Source of the DNA: a virus
IMG/VR virus record: IMGVR_UViG_3300045135_000515
Span: 1 to 25,321 of that record
DNA: 25,321 nucleotides
Strand: one strand, 5' to 3'
Positions 1 to 6,269 of the stretch are shown here, piece after piece (position 1 is the first letter of the stretch; every line of letters begins with the position of its first letter). The notes beneath the pieces were generated by a model. That model had not been told where the DNA came from, ran no database searches, and saw nothing but the letters and a program-made list of their open reading frames with translations. Both the position numbers and the translations under genes were made by a program.

Positions 1-306
1 GAACACCGCAAAGGTCAGATGGAGAATACGAACTACACATGGACGAGTTATCGTGACTGTCCGTTCTTTCCAAAGACTCTTGCAATTGAGTATAAATCTA
101 TATCAGAAACAGGTTGGTATCACAAGATGTATCAAATCATGGTTGCAACTGCCGGTAGTGCAATCAAGAAGGGATATCCAATCACCGCACGTGAAATTGC
201 CGAACTATGTCGGCAGCTTGACATTGATACTGGCAATTGGTATACTAGCCGTCCGTTAGAAGTAGAAGCGGATCGTGCTGTAGAATATGCATATCGTAAC
301 AACTAG
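1..306 (+). CDS. C-terminal part of a possible primase-like protein (5' end outside window)
   Basis: The frame is open from the first base, so this is probably the last ~101 residues of a gene that begins upstream; an internal ATG at 19 has no good ribosome binding site. The visible part is a helical domain: a stretch around GWYHKMYQIMVATAG, then ITAREIAELCRQLD, then an end of the form R-x-x-E-x-E-A-D-R-A-V-E-Y-A. This resembles the small helical C-terminal (PriCT-type) domain of phage and plasmid primases of the archaeo-eukaryotic class. That reading is from pattern only. The position just upstream of uvsX and the gp41 helicase would suit a replication gene. It ends 8 bases before the next gene's ATG. 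Confidence 0.4.
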   Translation, partial: EHRKGQMENTNYTWTSYRDCPFFPKTLAIEYKSISETGWYHKMYQIMVATAGSAIKKGYPITAREIAELCRQLDIDTGNWYTSRPLEVEADRAVEYAYRNN

Positions 307-314
307 GAGTTATT

Positions 315-1103
315 ATGGCTGAACAAGAAATTTCCGACGCTGAAATCGTCGAAGAAACCCCCAAAGGCCCACTGCGGGTCGCTGTTATTGGAGAGGAAGA
401 CAACGTACTGGCACGTGCCACGTTATTGTCTTTCGGTGTTCCGAAGGGGGTGGAAGTACAGAGGTATTCTGTGGAGGAAATCGACACATGTGTCGAAACA
501 ACACCAAACGTTGTATTTTGGTGTGAACCCATTGATGTGAAAAAGAATGACAGTCTTGATGACTCTGATCTTCTTGCATCTATTCAGAAATTAGTTCGAG
601 TGTCTCGATCAGGTATCTGTATTCGTTCGGTGATCAATATCGAGACTCATGATCGATTGGTTATGTCATTGACCAAAGAAGGTTTCGATGCGAAGGTAGT
701 CTACATGCCTGACATGTCTGACAGTCAGAATGTTACCGACATAATCGATGCGTCTCTGATCATGGGTGGTTCACAACAGGCTATCGGTGCACTCGTAGGA
801 ATACTGAGTGGTGCGTCTTGGTTCAATACACTTGACCTTGTTACTGGTACTGCCGCAGAAGTCGTATATACTCGACTTGCAGTGTCTGGTTACAACATGG
901 TTCGTCAGAAGTACTTTGACGAAGTCCATGAAGCAGTGTTGGATATGAAGGGTGCCAATCCGATGATTGTGAATCGTCTGATCACAAAAGTATTGGGTGA
1001 TGTACCAGTACCGTCCAGTGTGAATGAAAACGTATATGATGCACGAATCTTTGCAGGTGCTACAGACAAACTTACATTGATCGAATCCTGTTTGGAGAAT
1101 TAA
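315..1103 (+). CDS. UDP-glucose 6-dehydrogenase-like protein, degenerate
   Basis: 262 aa, started at the ATG after a good GGAG (306-309). The layout follows the first two domains of nucleotide-sugar dehydrogenases. A first Rossmann strand PLRVAVIG is followed by a strand NVVFWCEPID, a strand GICIRSVI, then KVVYMPDM and ASLIMGG. After these comes a central helix of the type AAEVVYTRLAVSGYNMV with the FDEV pair that corresponds to the family's substrate/dimer helix. The Gly-rich GxGxxG loop after the first strand is missing (it reads GEEDN), and there is no C-terminal UDP-binding domain or catalytic Cys motif, so it is much shorter than the usual ~400+ aa. Dehydrogenase activity is therefore unlikely. 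It sits 1 base from uvsX, which suggests co-transcription with DNA metabolism genes. Family assignment is by pattern and moderate. Confidence 0.6.
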   Translation: MAEQEISDAEIVEETPKGPLRVAVIGEEDNVLARATLLSFGVPKGVEVQRYSVEEIDTCVETTPNVVFWCEPIDVKKNDSLDDSDLLASIQKLVRVSRSGICIRSVINIETHDRLVMSLTKEGFDAKVVYMPDMSDSQNVTDIIDASLIMGGSQQAIGALVGILSGASWFNTLDLVTGTAAEVVYTRLAVSGYNMVRQKYFDEVHEAVLDMKGANPMIVNRLITKVLGDVPVPSSVNENVYDARIFAGATDKLTLIESCLEN

Positions 1104-1104
1104 T

Positions 1105-2151
1105 ATGTCGCTAATGGCGAAACTAAAAAAGAACTCGAAGGTTGTGGGTACTGCGGTACTAGATCAATCCGAGTTCTTTCAAGAGAAAGAGATCACACGA
1201 ATCAACGTTCCCATGATGAATGTGGCTCTTTCTGGTAAGTTGGACGGTGGTCTATCTTCAGGTCTAACTGTCCTTGCAGGGCCATCGAAACATTTCAAGA
1301 CATCATTTGCCTTGAAGATGGCCTCTGCTTATTTGGAATCTGATCCTGAAGCAATCATGTTGTTCTATGATTCAGAATTTGGATCACCCCAATCATACTT
1401 CACCAACTTTGGCATTGATACAAGTCGTGTGTTGCACGTACCGATCACCAATGTCGAGGAACTGAAGTTTGACTTGATTAATCAATTAGAAGAGATCGGA
1501 AAGGATGACAAGGTCATCATCGTGATTGACTCTATTGGCAACCTTGCGTCTAAGAAAGAACTTGAAGATGCAATCAATGAGAAATCTGTCGCAGACATGT
1601 CACGTGCGAAGGCACTGAAAGGTCTGTTCCGAATGTCAACGCCGTATCTGACCATGAAGAACATTCCGTTACTGGCGATCAACCACACTTACAAAGAGAT
1701 TGGATTGTTTCCAAAAGATATCGTAGGTGGTGGTACGGGTATCTACTACTCTGCGGATAACATCTGGATTCTGGGTCGCCGTCAGAACAAAACGGGTACA
1801 GAGGTGACTGGATATGACTTCATCATTAATGTCGAGAAGTCGCGATACGTTAAAGAAAAGTCTAAGATTCCTATCTCGGTTTCTTGGGATGGTGGCATTG
1901 AACGTTTCAGCGGTCTGTTGGACGTTGCTTTGGCTGGTGGTTACGTTATTAAACCTAGTAATGGCTGGTATCAACTGGTCGATAAAACAACTGGGGAAGA
2001 GATCGGATCGAAGGTGAGACAGAAAGACACTCTTACCGAGGAGTTCTGGAAACCGTTGTTGAGTCGTCAAGACTTCTCTGATTTTGTGACAGGTATGTAC
2101 TCCATCACTGGAGGTGTTACTGCTGAGTTAGAACTGGAGGATGTCGAATGA
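1105..2151 (+). CDS. uvsX: UvsX RecA-like recombinase
   Basis: 348 aa. This is the T4-type strand-exchange ATPase that forms filaments on ssDNA for recombination-dependent replication and repair. Walker A is the UvsX-specific form GPSKHFKT (residues 59-66; T4 has GPSKSFKS). Walker B is VIIVIDS with D142. The segment IGNLASKKELEDA follows, then AINHTY and VGGGTG, all as in T4 UvsX, and the C-terminus is acidic (ELELEDVE). The start aligns with T4 UvsX (both begin MS and lead to a PMMNxALSG segment), so the first ATG is preferred over the one at 1114. It is slightly shorter than T4 UvsX (391 aa), mostly at the C-terminus. It overlaps the next gene by ATGA. Order uvsX, small gene, helicase is the T4 order. 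Confidence 0.97.
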   Translation: MSLMAKLKKNSKVVGTAVLDQSEFFQEKEITRINVPMMNVALSGKLDGGLSSGLTVLAGPSKHFKTSFALKMASAYLESDPEAIMLFYDSEFGSPQSYFTNFGIDTSRVLHVPITNVEELKFDLINQLEEIGKDDKVIIVIDSIGNLASKKELEDAINEKSVADMSRAKALKGLFRMSTPYLTMKNIPLLAINHTYKEIGLFPKDIVGGGTGIYYSADNIWILGRRQNKTGTEVTGYDFIINVEKSRYVKEKSKIPISVSWDGGIERFSGLLDVALAGGYVIKPSNGWYQLVDKTTGEEIGSKVRQKDTLTEEFWKPLLSRQDFSDFVTGMYSITGGVTAELELEDVE

Positions 2152-2459
2152 GTTTAACGGACGATGTTGACTATCAGTTGATACCTGCCGAGGGTGTTGA
2201 TAATGAACAAGCGTGGGACGTTCGCGTCCTGCGTGGCCCTTTTACTGAGACAGTTATTCGATATGGTAATCTTGCGGTCGATGAAGAAAAAGGTTGTTTG
2301 AACTTTAACTTTATGGTAATATCTACACCTGATGATACATTGACTGAAGAGAATGAAGACCTGCAAATATTTGTGGGTGACATTCTAGAGTCACTCCTTG
2401 AAACCGCTATCGATGAAGGCAGTCTACTTGAGAATGAAAGAACAACTGATACTGAATGA
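2148..2459 (+). CDS. Small conserved protein in the gp40 position (possible head vertex assembly chaperone)
   Basis: 103 aa, beginning at an ATGA overlap with uvsX. The sequence begins MSLTDDVDYQLIPAEG and is acidic, with a beta-rich middle (WDVRVLRG, TVIRYGNLAV, LNFNFMVIS) and an acidic helical end. In T4 the gene between uvsX and 41 is gene 40, a ~114-aa protein that assists prohead vertex assembly. Size and location match, but I am inferring the function from position more than from motifs. Its last 26 bases overlap the start chosen for the helicase. Confidence 0.6.
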   Translation: MSLTDDVDYQLIPAEGVDNEQAWDVRVLRGPFTETVIRYGNLAVDEEKGCLNFNFMVISTPDDTLTEENEDLQIFVGDILESLLETAIDEGSLLENERTTDTE

Positions 2460-3801
2460 ATTTGTCACTAACGACTCTTACATGCGTAAGGTCGGCCCGT
2501 TCCTTAAAAAACAATACTTCGAAGGTGTCTACAAACTGATCTTTTCTGAGATCGCAACTTATGCAAACAAGTACAACAAACTCCCTACCGAAGACGCCCT
2601 GAGACTTCAGATCACAGAATCTGATAACATTAACGAATCAAACTATAACGAGGCACTAGAGGTTCTTCCGTCCCTCTTTGCAAAGAAAGAACACGATCAA
2701 CAATGGTTGTACGATATCACTGAGAAGTGGTGTCAAGACCGTGCGGTGTATCTGGCGATCATGGAATCGATTCAGATCATTGATGGTAAACACCAGACCT
2801 TGACCAAGAACTCTCTGCCTGATGTGTTACAGAAGGCCTTGTCAGTTTCTTTTGACACTAATATAGGACACGACTATGTTGAAAACGCTGATGATCGTTA
2901 TGATTTTTATCATCGTACTGAAGATAGGATTCCTTTTGATCTCGAATATTTTAATGCCATTACTAAAGGTGGTCTTCCTAATAAAACTCTCAATATTGCT
3001 CTTGCTGGTACTGGTGTCGGTAAATCTCTCTTCATGTGCCACGTTGCAGCCGGTGCATTGTCACAAGGAAGGAATGTTCTTTACATCACAATGGAAATGT
3101 CAGAAGAGCGTATTGCAGAACGAATTGACGCCAATCTTCTCAACTGTCCAATCGACCAGATCCCAAACCTATCTAAGGTCATGTTCAGAGATCGAGTGCG
3201 GGAAATCGGAAAGAAGTCCGAAGGACAATTGATCATCAAAGAGTATCCGACAGGACAGGCGCACACGAATCACTTCCGTGCACTGCTCGAAGAACTTCGT
3301 TTGAAAAAGAAGTTTGCGCCTGACATTATCTTTGTTGATTACCTAAATATATGTGCATCTTCACGAATGAAGGGAATGGGTGGTTCGATTAATTCATACA
3401 CCTATATCAAGGCAATCGCTGAAGAACTTCGTGGTCTTGCCGTTGAGTTTGATGTTCCGATCGTATCTGCAACCCAGACAACTCGATCTGGTTTCGCAAA
3501 CTCTGACCCAGGCCTAGAAGACACCTCGGAGTCGTTTGGATTGCCTGCCACTGCGGATCTTATGTTTGCACTGGTGTCTAATGAGGAACTTGAGAACCTT
3601 GGTCAGATCATGGTGAAACAGTTGAAGAATCGATACAATGATCCGAATGCAAACAAACGATTCGTGGTTGGTATTGATCGATCCAAGATGAAACTATTTG
3701 ATGTGGATGAAAGAGAACAGACTCTTACTCAAGAAGATGATATCCCCGTGTTCGATAAGACACCATCGGGAGATAAACTAAAACGTATTAACTTCTCATA
3801 G
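2434..3801 (+). CDS. 41: gp41-like replicative DNA helicase (DnaB family)
   Basis: 455 aa. This is the hexameric 5'-3' helicase that unwinds the replication fork and works with primase. The N-terminal helical domain (to about residue 140) leads to the linker ALSVSFDTNIGHDY, which closely matches T4 gp41. The RecA-type core has Walker A GTGVGKS (192-198), an ITMEMSEERIAERIDAN segment, Walker B DIIFVDYLNIC (D302), an arginine-rich motif KNRY and the SxxGLPATADLM segment typical of gp41. I start at 2434 (MKEQLILNEF) rather than 2398, because this aligns with the T4 start and avoids a 60-base overlap with the upstream gene. The ribosome site is weak, consistent with translational coupling. Confidence 0.96.
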   Translation: MKEQLILNEFVTNDSYMRKVGPFLKKQYFEGVYKLIFSEIATYANKYNKLPTEDALRLQITESDNINESNYNEALEVLPSLFAKKEHDQQWLYDITEKWCQDRAVYLAIMESIQIIDGKHQTLTKNSLPDVLQKALSVSFDTNIGHDYVENADDRYDFYHRTEDRIPFDLEYFNAITKGGLPNKTLNIALAGTGVGKSLFMCHVAAGALSQGRNVLYITMEMSEERIAERIDANLLNCPIDQIPNLSKVMFRDRVREIGKKSEGQLIIKEYPTGQAHTNHFRALLEELRLKKKFAPDIIFVDYLNICASSRMKGMGGSINSYTYIKAIAEELRGLAVEFDVPIVSATQTTRSGFANSDPGLEDTSESFGLPATADLMFALVSNEELENLGQIMVKQLKNRYNDPNANKRFVVGIDRSKMKLFDVDEREQTLTQEDDIPVFDKTPSGDKLKRINFS

Positions 3802-3811
3802 GAGTAGGGCC

Positions 3812-4012
3812 ATGGATCCATATATTCACACTATCATCGCAACAGGTTTGATGTACGTATCGTACCGAGTGGGTTACTACTATGGCGATATCAATGGTAT
3901 AGAGGGAATGGTACAAACCCTTCTGACTATCTTCAAGGCAGATGGTATGGAGATCAATGAGGAAGGTGAGTTCTGGATTAAAAAAGATGGAGAAACTAAA
4001 AAGGTTAATTGA
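3812..4012 (+). CDS. Small single-TM protein
   Basis: 66 aa, with GGAG at 3801-3804 and ATG at 3812. A hydrophobic, Tyr-rich segment (about residues 4-24, IHTIIATGLMYVSYRVGYYYG) is followed by an acidic soluble tail ending in KKDGETKKVN. It is probably an inner-membrane protein with a cytoplasmic C-terminus. I recognise no function; small conserved membrane proteins of this form are common beside T4-type helicase genes. It ends in TGATG, which also starts the truncated DUF3310-like fragment. Confidence 0.7.
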   Translation: MDPYIHTIIATGLMYVSYRVGYYYGDINGIEGMVQTLLTIFKADGMEINEEGEFWIKKDGETKKVN

Positions 4013-4097
4013 TGATTGATTATAAATTTCGTGAACCTGAACTGATTGAAGAATTCAAACGTTACATTGACTCGACCTATGCGGGTCACTATGGTCA
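4012..4097 (+). repeat. Direct repeat, copy 1 (5' end of DUF3310-like gene)
   Basis: 86 bases repeated at 4612-4697 with 11 differences, mainly at third codon positions. The two copies flank the cytidylyltransferase-like gene and a 3' gene fragment. The synonymous pattern means both copies were once under protein-level selection, or that one was acquired from a related phage. Confidence 0.85.
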
Positions 4098-4116
4098 GAG
4101 TTTCTGTTCGCTTTGA
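4012..4116 (+). pseudogene. Truncated 5' copy of the DUF3310-like gene
   Basis: A 34-codon frame that reads MIDYKFREPELIEEFKRYID and continues to GHYGQ, then leaves homology and stops after SFCSL. Residues 1-29 match the N-terminus of the intact gene at 4612 almost exactly. At DNA level 4012-4097 matches 4612-4697 at 75 of 86 positions by my count, with most changes silent. Identity stops abruptly at 4097/4098. The conserved core of the family (FFSGNIDKYNDRYGKKG in the intact copy) is absent, so this is a remnant, though a short peptide could still be made because it has an intact start overlapping the preceding stop. Confidence 0.75.
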
Positions 4117-4127
4117 ACGCTAAAGAA

Positions 4128-4208
4128 ATGGCGATCGAGGATGATGGAACTCTTACAGTAACCCTACACAATGGTAAAAAGAAAACACTTGAGGAATTAG
4201 GTGAGTAA
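4128..4208 (+). pseudogene. 3' fragment of an unidentified small gene
   Basis: A 26-codon frame from ATG 4128 to TAA 4206-4208 reads MAIEDDGTLTVTLHNG and then KKKTLEELGE. The same frame stays open upstream to the homology break at 4098 (EFLFALNAKE), so the translated similarity to a real protein probably extends left of the ATG. It looks like the tail end of another phage gene fused to the DUF3310 stub at a recombination junction. It could be translated alone (AAAGAA precedes the ATG) but has no recognisable function. Confidence 0.4.
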
Positions 4209-4625
4209 ATGATTATTGGATTCACAGCGAGCACTTTCGATTTGCTTCACGCTGGACATGTCTCTATGTTACGTGAAGCAAAAGAACAGTGCGATTATTT
4301 GATATGTGGGCTTCAAGTTGATCCCACAGTTGATCGACCAGAAAAGAATAAACCCGTTCAAACACTGGTCGAACGATACACTCAACTCTCTGCTGTTAAA
4401 TACGTTGATGAAATTATACCATATCAGACCGAAGATGATCTGATCGATATCTTGAATATGGTGAATATAGATGTTAGAATAATAGGTCATGAATATAAAG
4501 ACACTACCTTTACGGGTAGAGCAACATGCGCAAAACGTGGTATTGAAATTTATTTTAACAAACGAGACCATAGGTTCTCGTCTAGTGATTTGAGAAAGAG
4601 GGTAGTAGAAAGTGATAAATTATAA
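4209..4625 (+). CDS. Cytidylyltransferase-family protein (glycerol-3-phosphate cytidylyltransferase-like)
   Basis: 138 aa, close to the ~130 aa of TagD-type enzymes. It carries the nucleotidyltransferase signature HAGH (residues 14-17) after GFTASTFDLL, a GHEYKD segment (93-98) and the C-terminal RFSSSDLR motif (122-129) that corresponds to the RTEGISTT/ISSTxLR nucleotide-binding element. The reaction in this family is CTP (or ATP) plus a phosphorylated alcohol or sugar to a nucleotide-activated product and PPi; the substrate here is unknown. It may activate a precursor for surface or sugar modification. The gene sits between a stub and a full copy of the DUF3310-like gene, so it is likely a recent insertion. 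Its end overlaps the next gene by 14 bases. Confidence 0.85.
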   Translation: MIIGFTASTFDLLHAGHVSMLREAKEQCDYLICGLQVDPTVDRPEKNKPVQTLVERYTQLSAVKYVDEIIPYQTEDDLIDILNMVNIDVRIIGHEYKDTTFTGRATCAKRGIEIYFNKRDHRFSSSDLRKRVVESDKL

Positions 4626-4697
4626 GTTTCGTGAAGATGAACTGATAGAAGAATTCAAGAGATACATTGACTCGACTTATGCGGGTCACTATGGTCA
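4612..4697 (+). repeat. Direct repeat, copy 2 (5' end of intact DUF3310-like gene)
   Basis: Partner of 4012-4097. Here the repeat runs on into the intact reading frame, whereas copy 1 ends at a junction with unrelated sequence. Confidence 0.85.
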
Positions 4698-4896
4698 AGG
4701 CGGACTTCAGTCTGCTGAGATCATCGTAGACCGTGGTCATGGCATGGGTTTCTTTTCTGGTAATATCGACAAGTACAACGACCGATATGGCAAGAAGGGT
4801 GAGACGCCTGATGATTGGAGAAAGGATGTTATGAAAACAATTCATTATGGTTTTCTGAAACTGTACGAACACGATCGGTTGCACAGTGAAGATTGA
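4612..4896 (+). CDS. DUF3310-like protein (intact copy)
   Basis: 94 aa with GTG start inside the previous gene; MINYKFRED matches the stub at 4012. The central GNIDKYNDRYGKKGETPDDW and following helix (KDVMKTIHYGFLKLYE) fit the DUF3310 (SaV-like) family of small phage proteins, whose signature is a G-x-x-x-KY-x-x-R-x-x-K segment followed by a D-x-x-K-x-x-x-Y helix. The biochemical role of that family is not established, and annotation as a nucleotide kinase is not supported by any P-loop here. The last 11 bases overlap the next gene. Confidence 0.75.
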   Translation: MINYKFREDELIEEFKRYIDSTYAGHYGQGGLQSAEIIVDRGHGMGFFSGNIDKYNDRYGKKGETPDDWRKDVMKTIHYGFLKLYEHDRLHSED

Positions 4897-5110
4897 CAAA
4901 CGGGCATTAAAAGAGGCGGTTTTTGACACGGCGCTTGCAACACCGCTGAATCTTATGTTAAACTATATCTTTCTTGCGGTCTTTCTCTCATGGGGTTGGG
5001 GCGCATTTCAGATATCAGTTGGAATGACTGTTATGTTTTTTATGGTTGCGATTGTTCGCAAATATTATGTAAGGCAATATTTTAAACGTGGAGATAGTGA
5101 TGTCAAGTAG
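4886..5110 (+). CDS. Small two-TM membrane protein with R-x-Y-x-x-R-x-x-F end
   Basis: 74 aa from GTG 4886. Two hydrophobic segments (about 22-41 and 43-60) are followed by IVRKYYVRQYFKRG. A membrane hairpin ending in R-x-Y-x-x-R-x-x-F is a recurrent phage small-protein type (DUF7220-like by pattern). Charged N-terminus and C-terminus suggest both face the cytoplasm. Function is unknown. It overlaps both neighbours, so translation is probably coupled. Confidence 0.65.
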   Translation: MKIDKRALKEAVFDTALATPLNLMLNYIFLAVFLSWGWGAFQISVGMTVMFFMVAIVRKYYVRQYFKRGDSDVK

Positions 5111-5375
5111 TGAAATTAATCAAAGTATTACAGGATTCGTGGACGCGGCCAAGAAAGGAGTTGTGACGGTCGAGTTCCGCAAAATTGACACTGGTGAACT
5201 TAGAGTCATGCCCTGTACCCTCAATCGAGAACTTTCTGAAAACAATGTGCAGGAAATCCTCGAACAAAAGGATGAATCCGACAACATAGCCGTCTGGTCT
5301 ATGGACAAACAGGCATGGAGATCGTTTCGGGTCAACACCCTGCAAGCGTGGTATCGAGGTTACCCACGTGTCTAA
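5100..5375 (+). CDS. SH3-like beta-barrel protein (DUF2693-like)
   Basis: 91 aa from ATG 5100, chosen because GTGGAG at 5088-5093 is well placed; an in-frame GTG at 5088 would add four residues. The sequence VVTVEFRKIDTGELRVMPCTLN followed later by IAVWSMDKQAWRSFRVNTLQ is the pattern of small phage proteins annotated as SH3 beta-barrel fold / DUF2693: a strand with a basic turn and R-x-M, then a W-R-S-F strand. It is the last gene of the first transcription unit. Role unknown; nucleic acid or protein binding is plausible for the fold. Confidence 0.7.
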   Translation: MSSSEINQSITGFVDAAKKGVVTVEFRKIDTGELRVMPCTLNRELSENNVQEILEQKDESDNIAVWSMDKQAWRSFRVNTLQAWYRGYPRV

Positions 5376-5393
5376 AGGTTATAAGAAATTTCT

Positions 5394-5419
5394 TTTTTAT
5401 AACAAAATAATCTAAAAAA
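5394..5419 (+). promoter_or_regulatory. 26-nt A/T-rich upstream element, copy 1
   Basis: Five Ts followed by ATAACAAAATAATCTAAAAAA. The identical 26 bases recur at 10478-10503 upstream of another promoter, and a diverged form lies at 14719-14745. It ends 14 bases before the -35 box here. It may be an UP-element (alpha subunit contact) or a phage regulator site; the repetition is seen directly, the role is inferred. Confidence 0.7.
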
Positions 5420-5433
5420 ACTTCAAAAACCGC

Positions 5434-5462
5434 TTGCAAAAACCTCCGTTATTTGAGATAAT
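5434..5462 (+). promoter_or_regulatory. sigma70-type promoter P1
   Basis: -35 TTGCAA (5434-5439), 17-nt spacer, -10 GATAAT (5457-5462). It lies in a 183-base gap and fires toward the 182-aa gene at 5559. Confidence 0.8.
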
Positions 5463-5475
5463 ACATGTGTTGGTT

Positions 5476-5529
5476 GGGGAGATCTGGTGTCTTCTGACTA
5501 GGAACCCTCGGGGTTCACTGCTTCTCCCC
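5476..5529 (+). promoter_or_regulatory. Structured mRNA leader downstream of P1
   Basis: An outer stem GGGGAGA (5476-5482) with TCTCCCC (5523-5529) encloses a perfect hairpin GAACCC-TCG-GGGTTC (5502-5516). It is followed by CTCCCCTTTTT and then the GGAG and ATG of the next gene. The T-run after a GC stem could make it a leaky terminator or attenuator; it could also simply stabilise the mRNA. Confidence 0.55.
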
Positions 5530-5558
5530 CTCCCCTTTTTGATTATGGAGATTTGATT

Positions 5559-6107
5559 ATGAATGCTTTGATTGCCGAATATAACAAGCGTGGTTACCAG
5601 TTAGAGATCGACGCTTCCAGCCTTGTTGCGAAATGTACTCGTGAGAGCAAACGTGCTCGTCTCGGTTACAAAGTCGAGTACAACTACCGTTTCCAAACTA
5701 TCGATCGTATGTGGAAACACGTTGAAGGTTTCCTTGCTGGTCTTGATCGTGCCGCCGAGTTCAAAGCGAAACGCAAAGCACAACGTGCGCTTGATCGTCA
5801 GAACGCAGTCGCCAATGCTCAAGTCGGTGACATCTATGTCGCTTCTTGGGGTTGGGAACAGACTAACGTTGACGCCTACCAAGTTGTCGCTAAGAAAGGT
5901 GCGACTGTGACTCTTCGTGAGATTGGTCTTCGCAGTGTTGACGGTTCTGAAGGTTTCATGTGCGACAAGGTTGTTCCTGTCAAAGATGCTTTCATCGGTG
6001 AAGAGTTCACCAAACGAATCACTGGTCGATACATCAAGATCGACGATGTCCGCTCTGCTTGTCCTGCTGAAGAAGGCAAAGAATTCTATCGTTCTTGGTA
6101 CGCTTAA
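5559..6107 (+). CDS. Conserved phage/mobile-element protein with GDIYVASWGWEQTN motif
   Basis: 182 aa from ATG 5559, with GGAG eight bases upstream; first gene after P1. The N-terminal half is basic and helical (residues ~15-90, rich in K/R, ending in QRALDRQNAVANAQ). The C-terminal half starts with VGDIYVASWGWEQTNVDAYQVV, followed by strands TVTLREIGL and so on. This second half is a recognisable uncharacterised family found in many phages and integrative elements, with the core G-D-I-x-x-x-S-W-G-x-x-Q-T-N. No enzymatic motif is evident. The K/R-rich front half suggests nucleic acid binding, which is inference. Confidence 0.7.
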   Translation: MNALIAEYNKRGYQLEIDASSLVAKCTRESKRARLGYKVEYNYRFQTIDRMWKHVEGFLAGLDRAAEFKAKRKAQRALDRQNAVANAQVGDIYVASWGWEQTNVDAYQVVAKKGATVTLREIGLRSVDGSEGFMCDKVVPVKDAFIGEEFTKRITGRYIKIDDVRSACPAEEGKEFYRSWYA

Positions 6108-6116
6108 GGAGTTATT

Positions 6117-6269
6117 ATGGATACTATAGTTTACGATGTGGTTTGGAAAGATAGTGATGGTGTCAAATATCAAGACACCTATTTTTCTGAACGGCAGGCT
6201 AAATTGCAGGTCAAGAGTCTTAACGAAGAAGGCAAAGATGCCTACATTATTGAGTGGGATGTATCCTAG
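6117..6269 (+). CDS. Small acidic protein ending in IIEWD
   Basis: 50 aa: ATG 6117 follows AAGGAG at 6105-6110. It reads MDTIVYDVVWKDSDG, a middle YFSERQAKLQVKSLNEEG and an end AYIIEWDVS. Its TAG overlaps the GTG start of the SprT-like gene. A second small protein with similar layout and a YEVIEWD end lies at 15069, also directly overlapping a zinc metallopeptidase gene. Function unknown; the pairing is discussed as a finding. Confidence 0.65.
   Translation: MDTIVYDVVWKDSDGVKYQDTYFSERQAKLQVKSLNEEGKDAYIIEWDVS

Noticed and set aside
2398-2433. Earlier ATG (2398) as helicase start
   Set aside because: It would add 12 residues absent from T4 gp41 and enlarge the overlap with the upstream gene to about 60 bases.
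4090-4130. Programmed frameshift joining the DUF3310 stub to the following fragment
   Set aside because: There is no slippery heptamer or downstream structure, and the DNA identity to the intact copy ends exactly at the junction, which fits recombination.
5601-6173. 190-aa open frame on the minus strand
   Set aside because: It lies opposite a well-supported + strand gene with promoter and ribosome site; composition is that of an antisense shadow and no minus-strand promoter or neighbour supports it.
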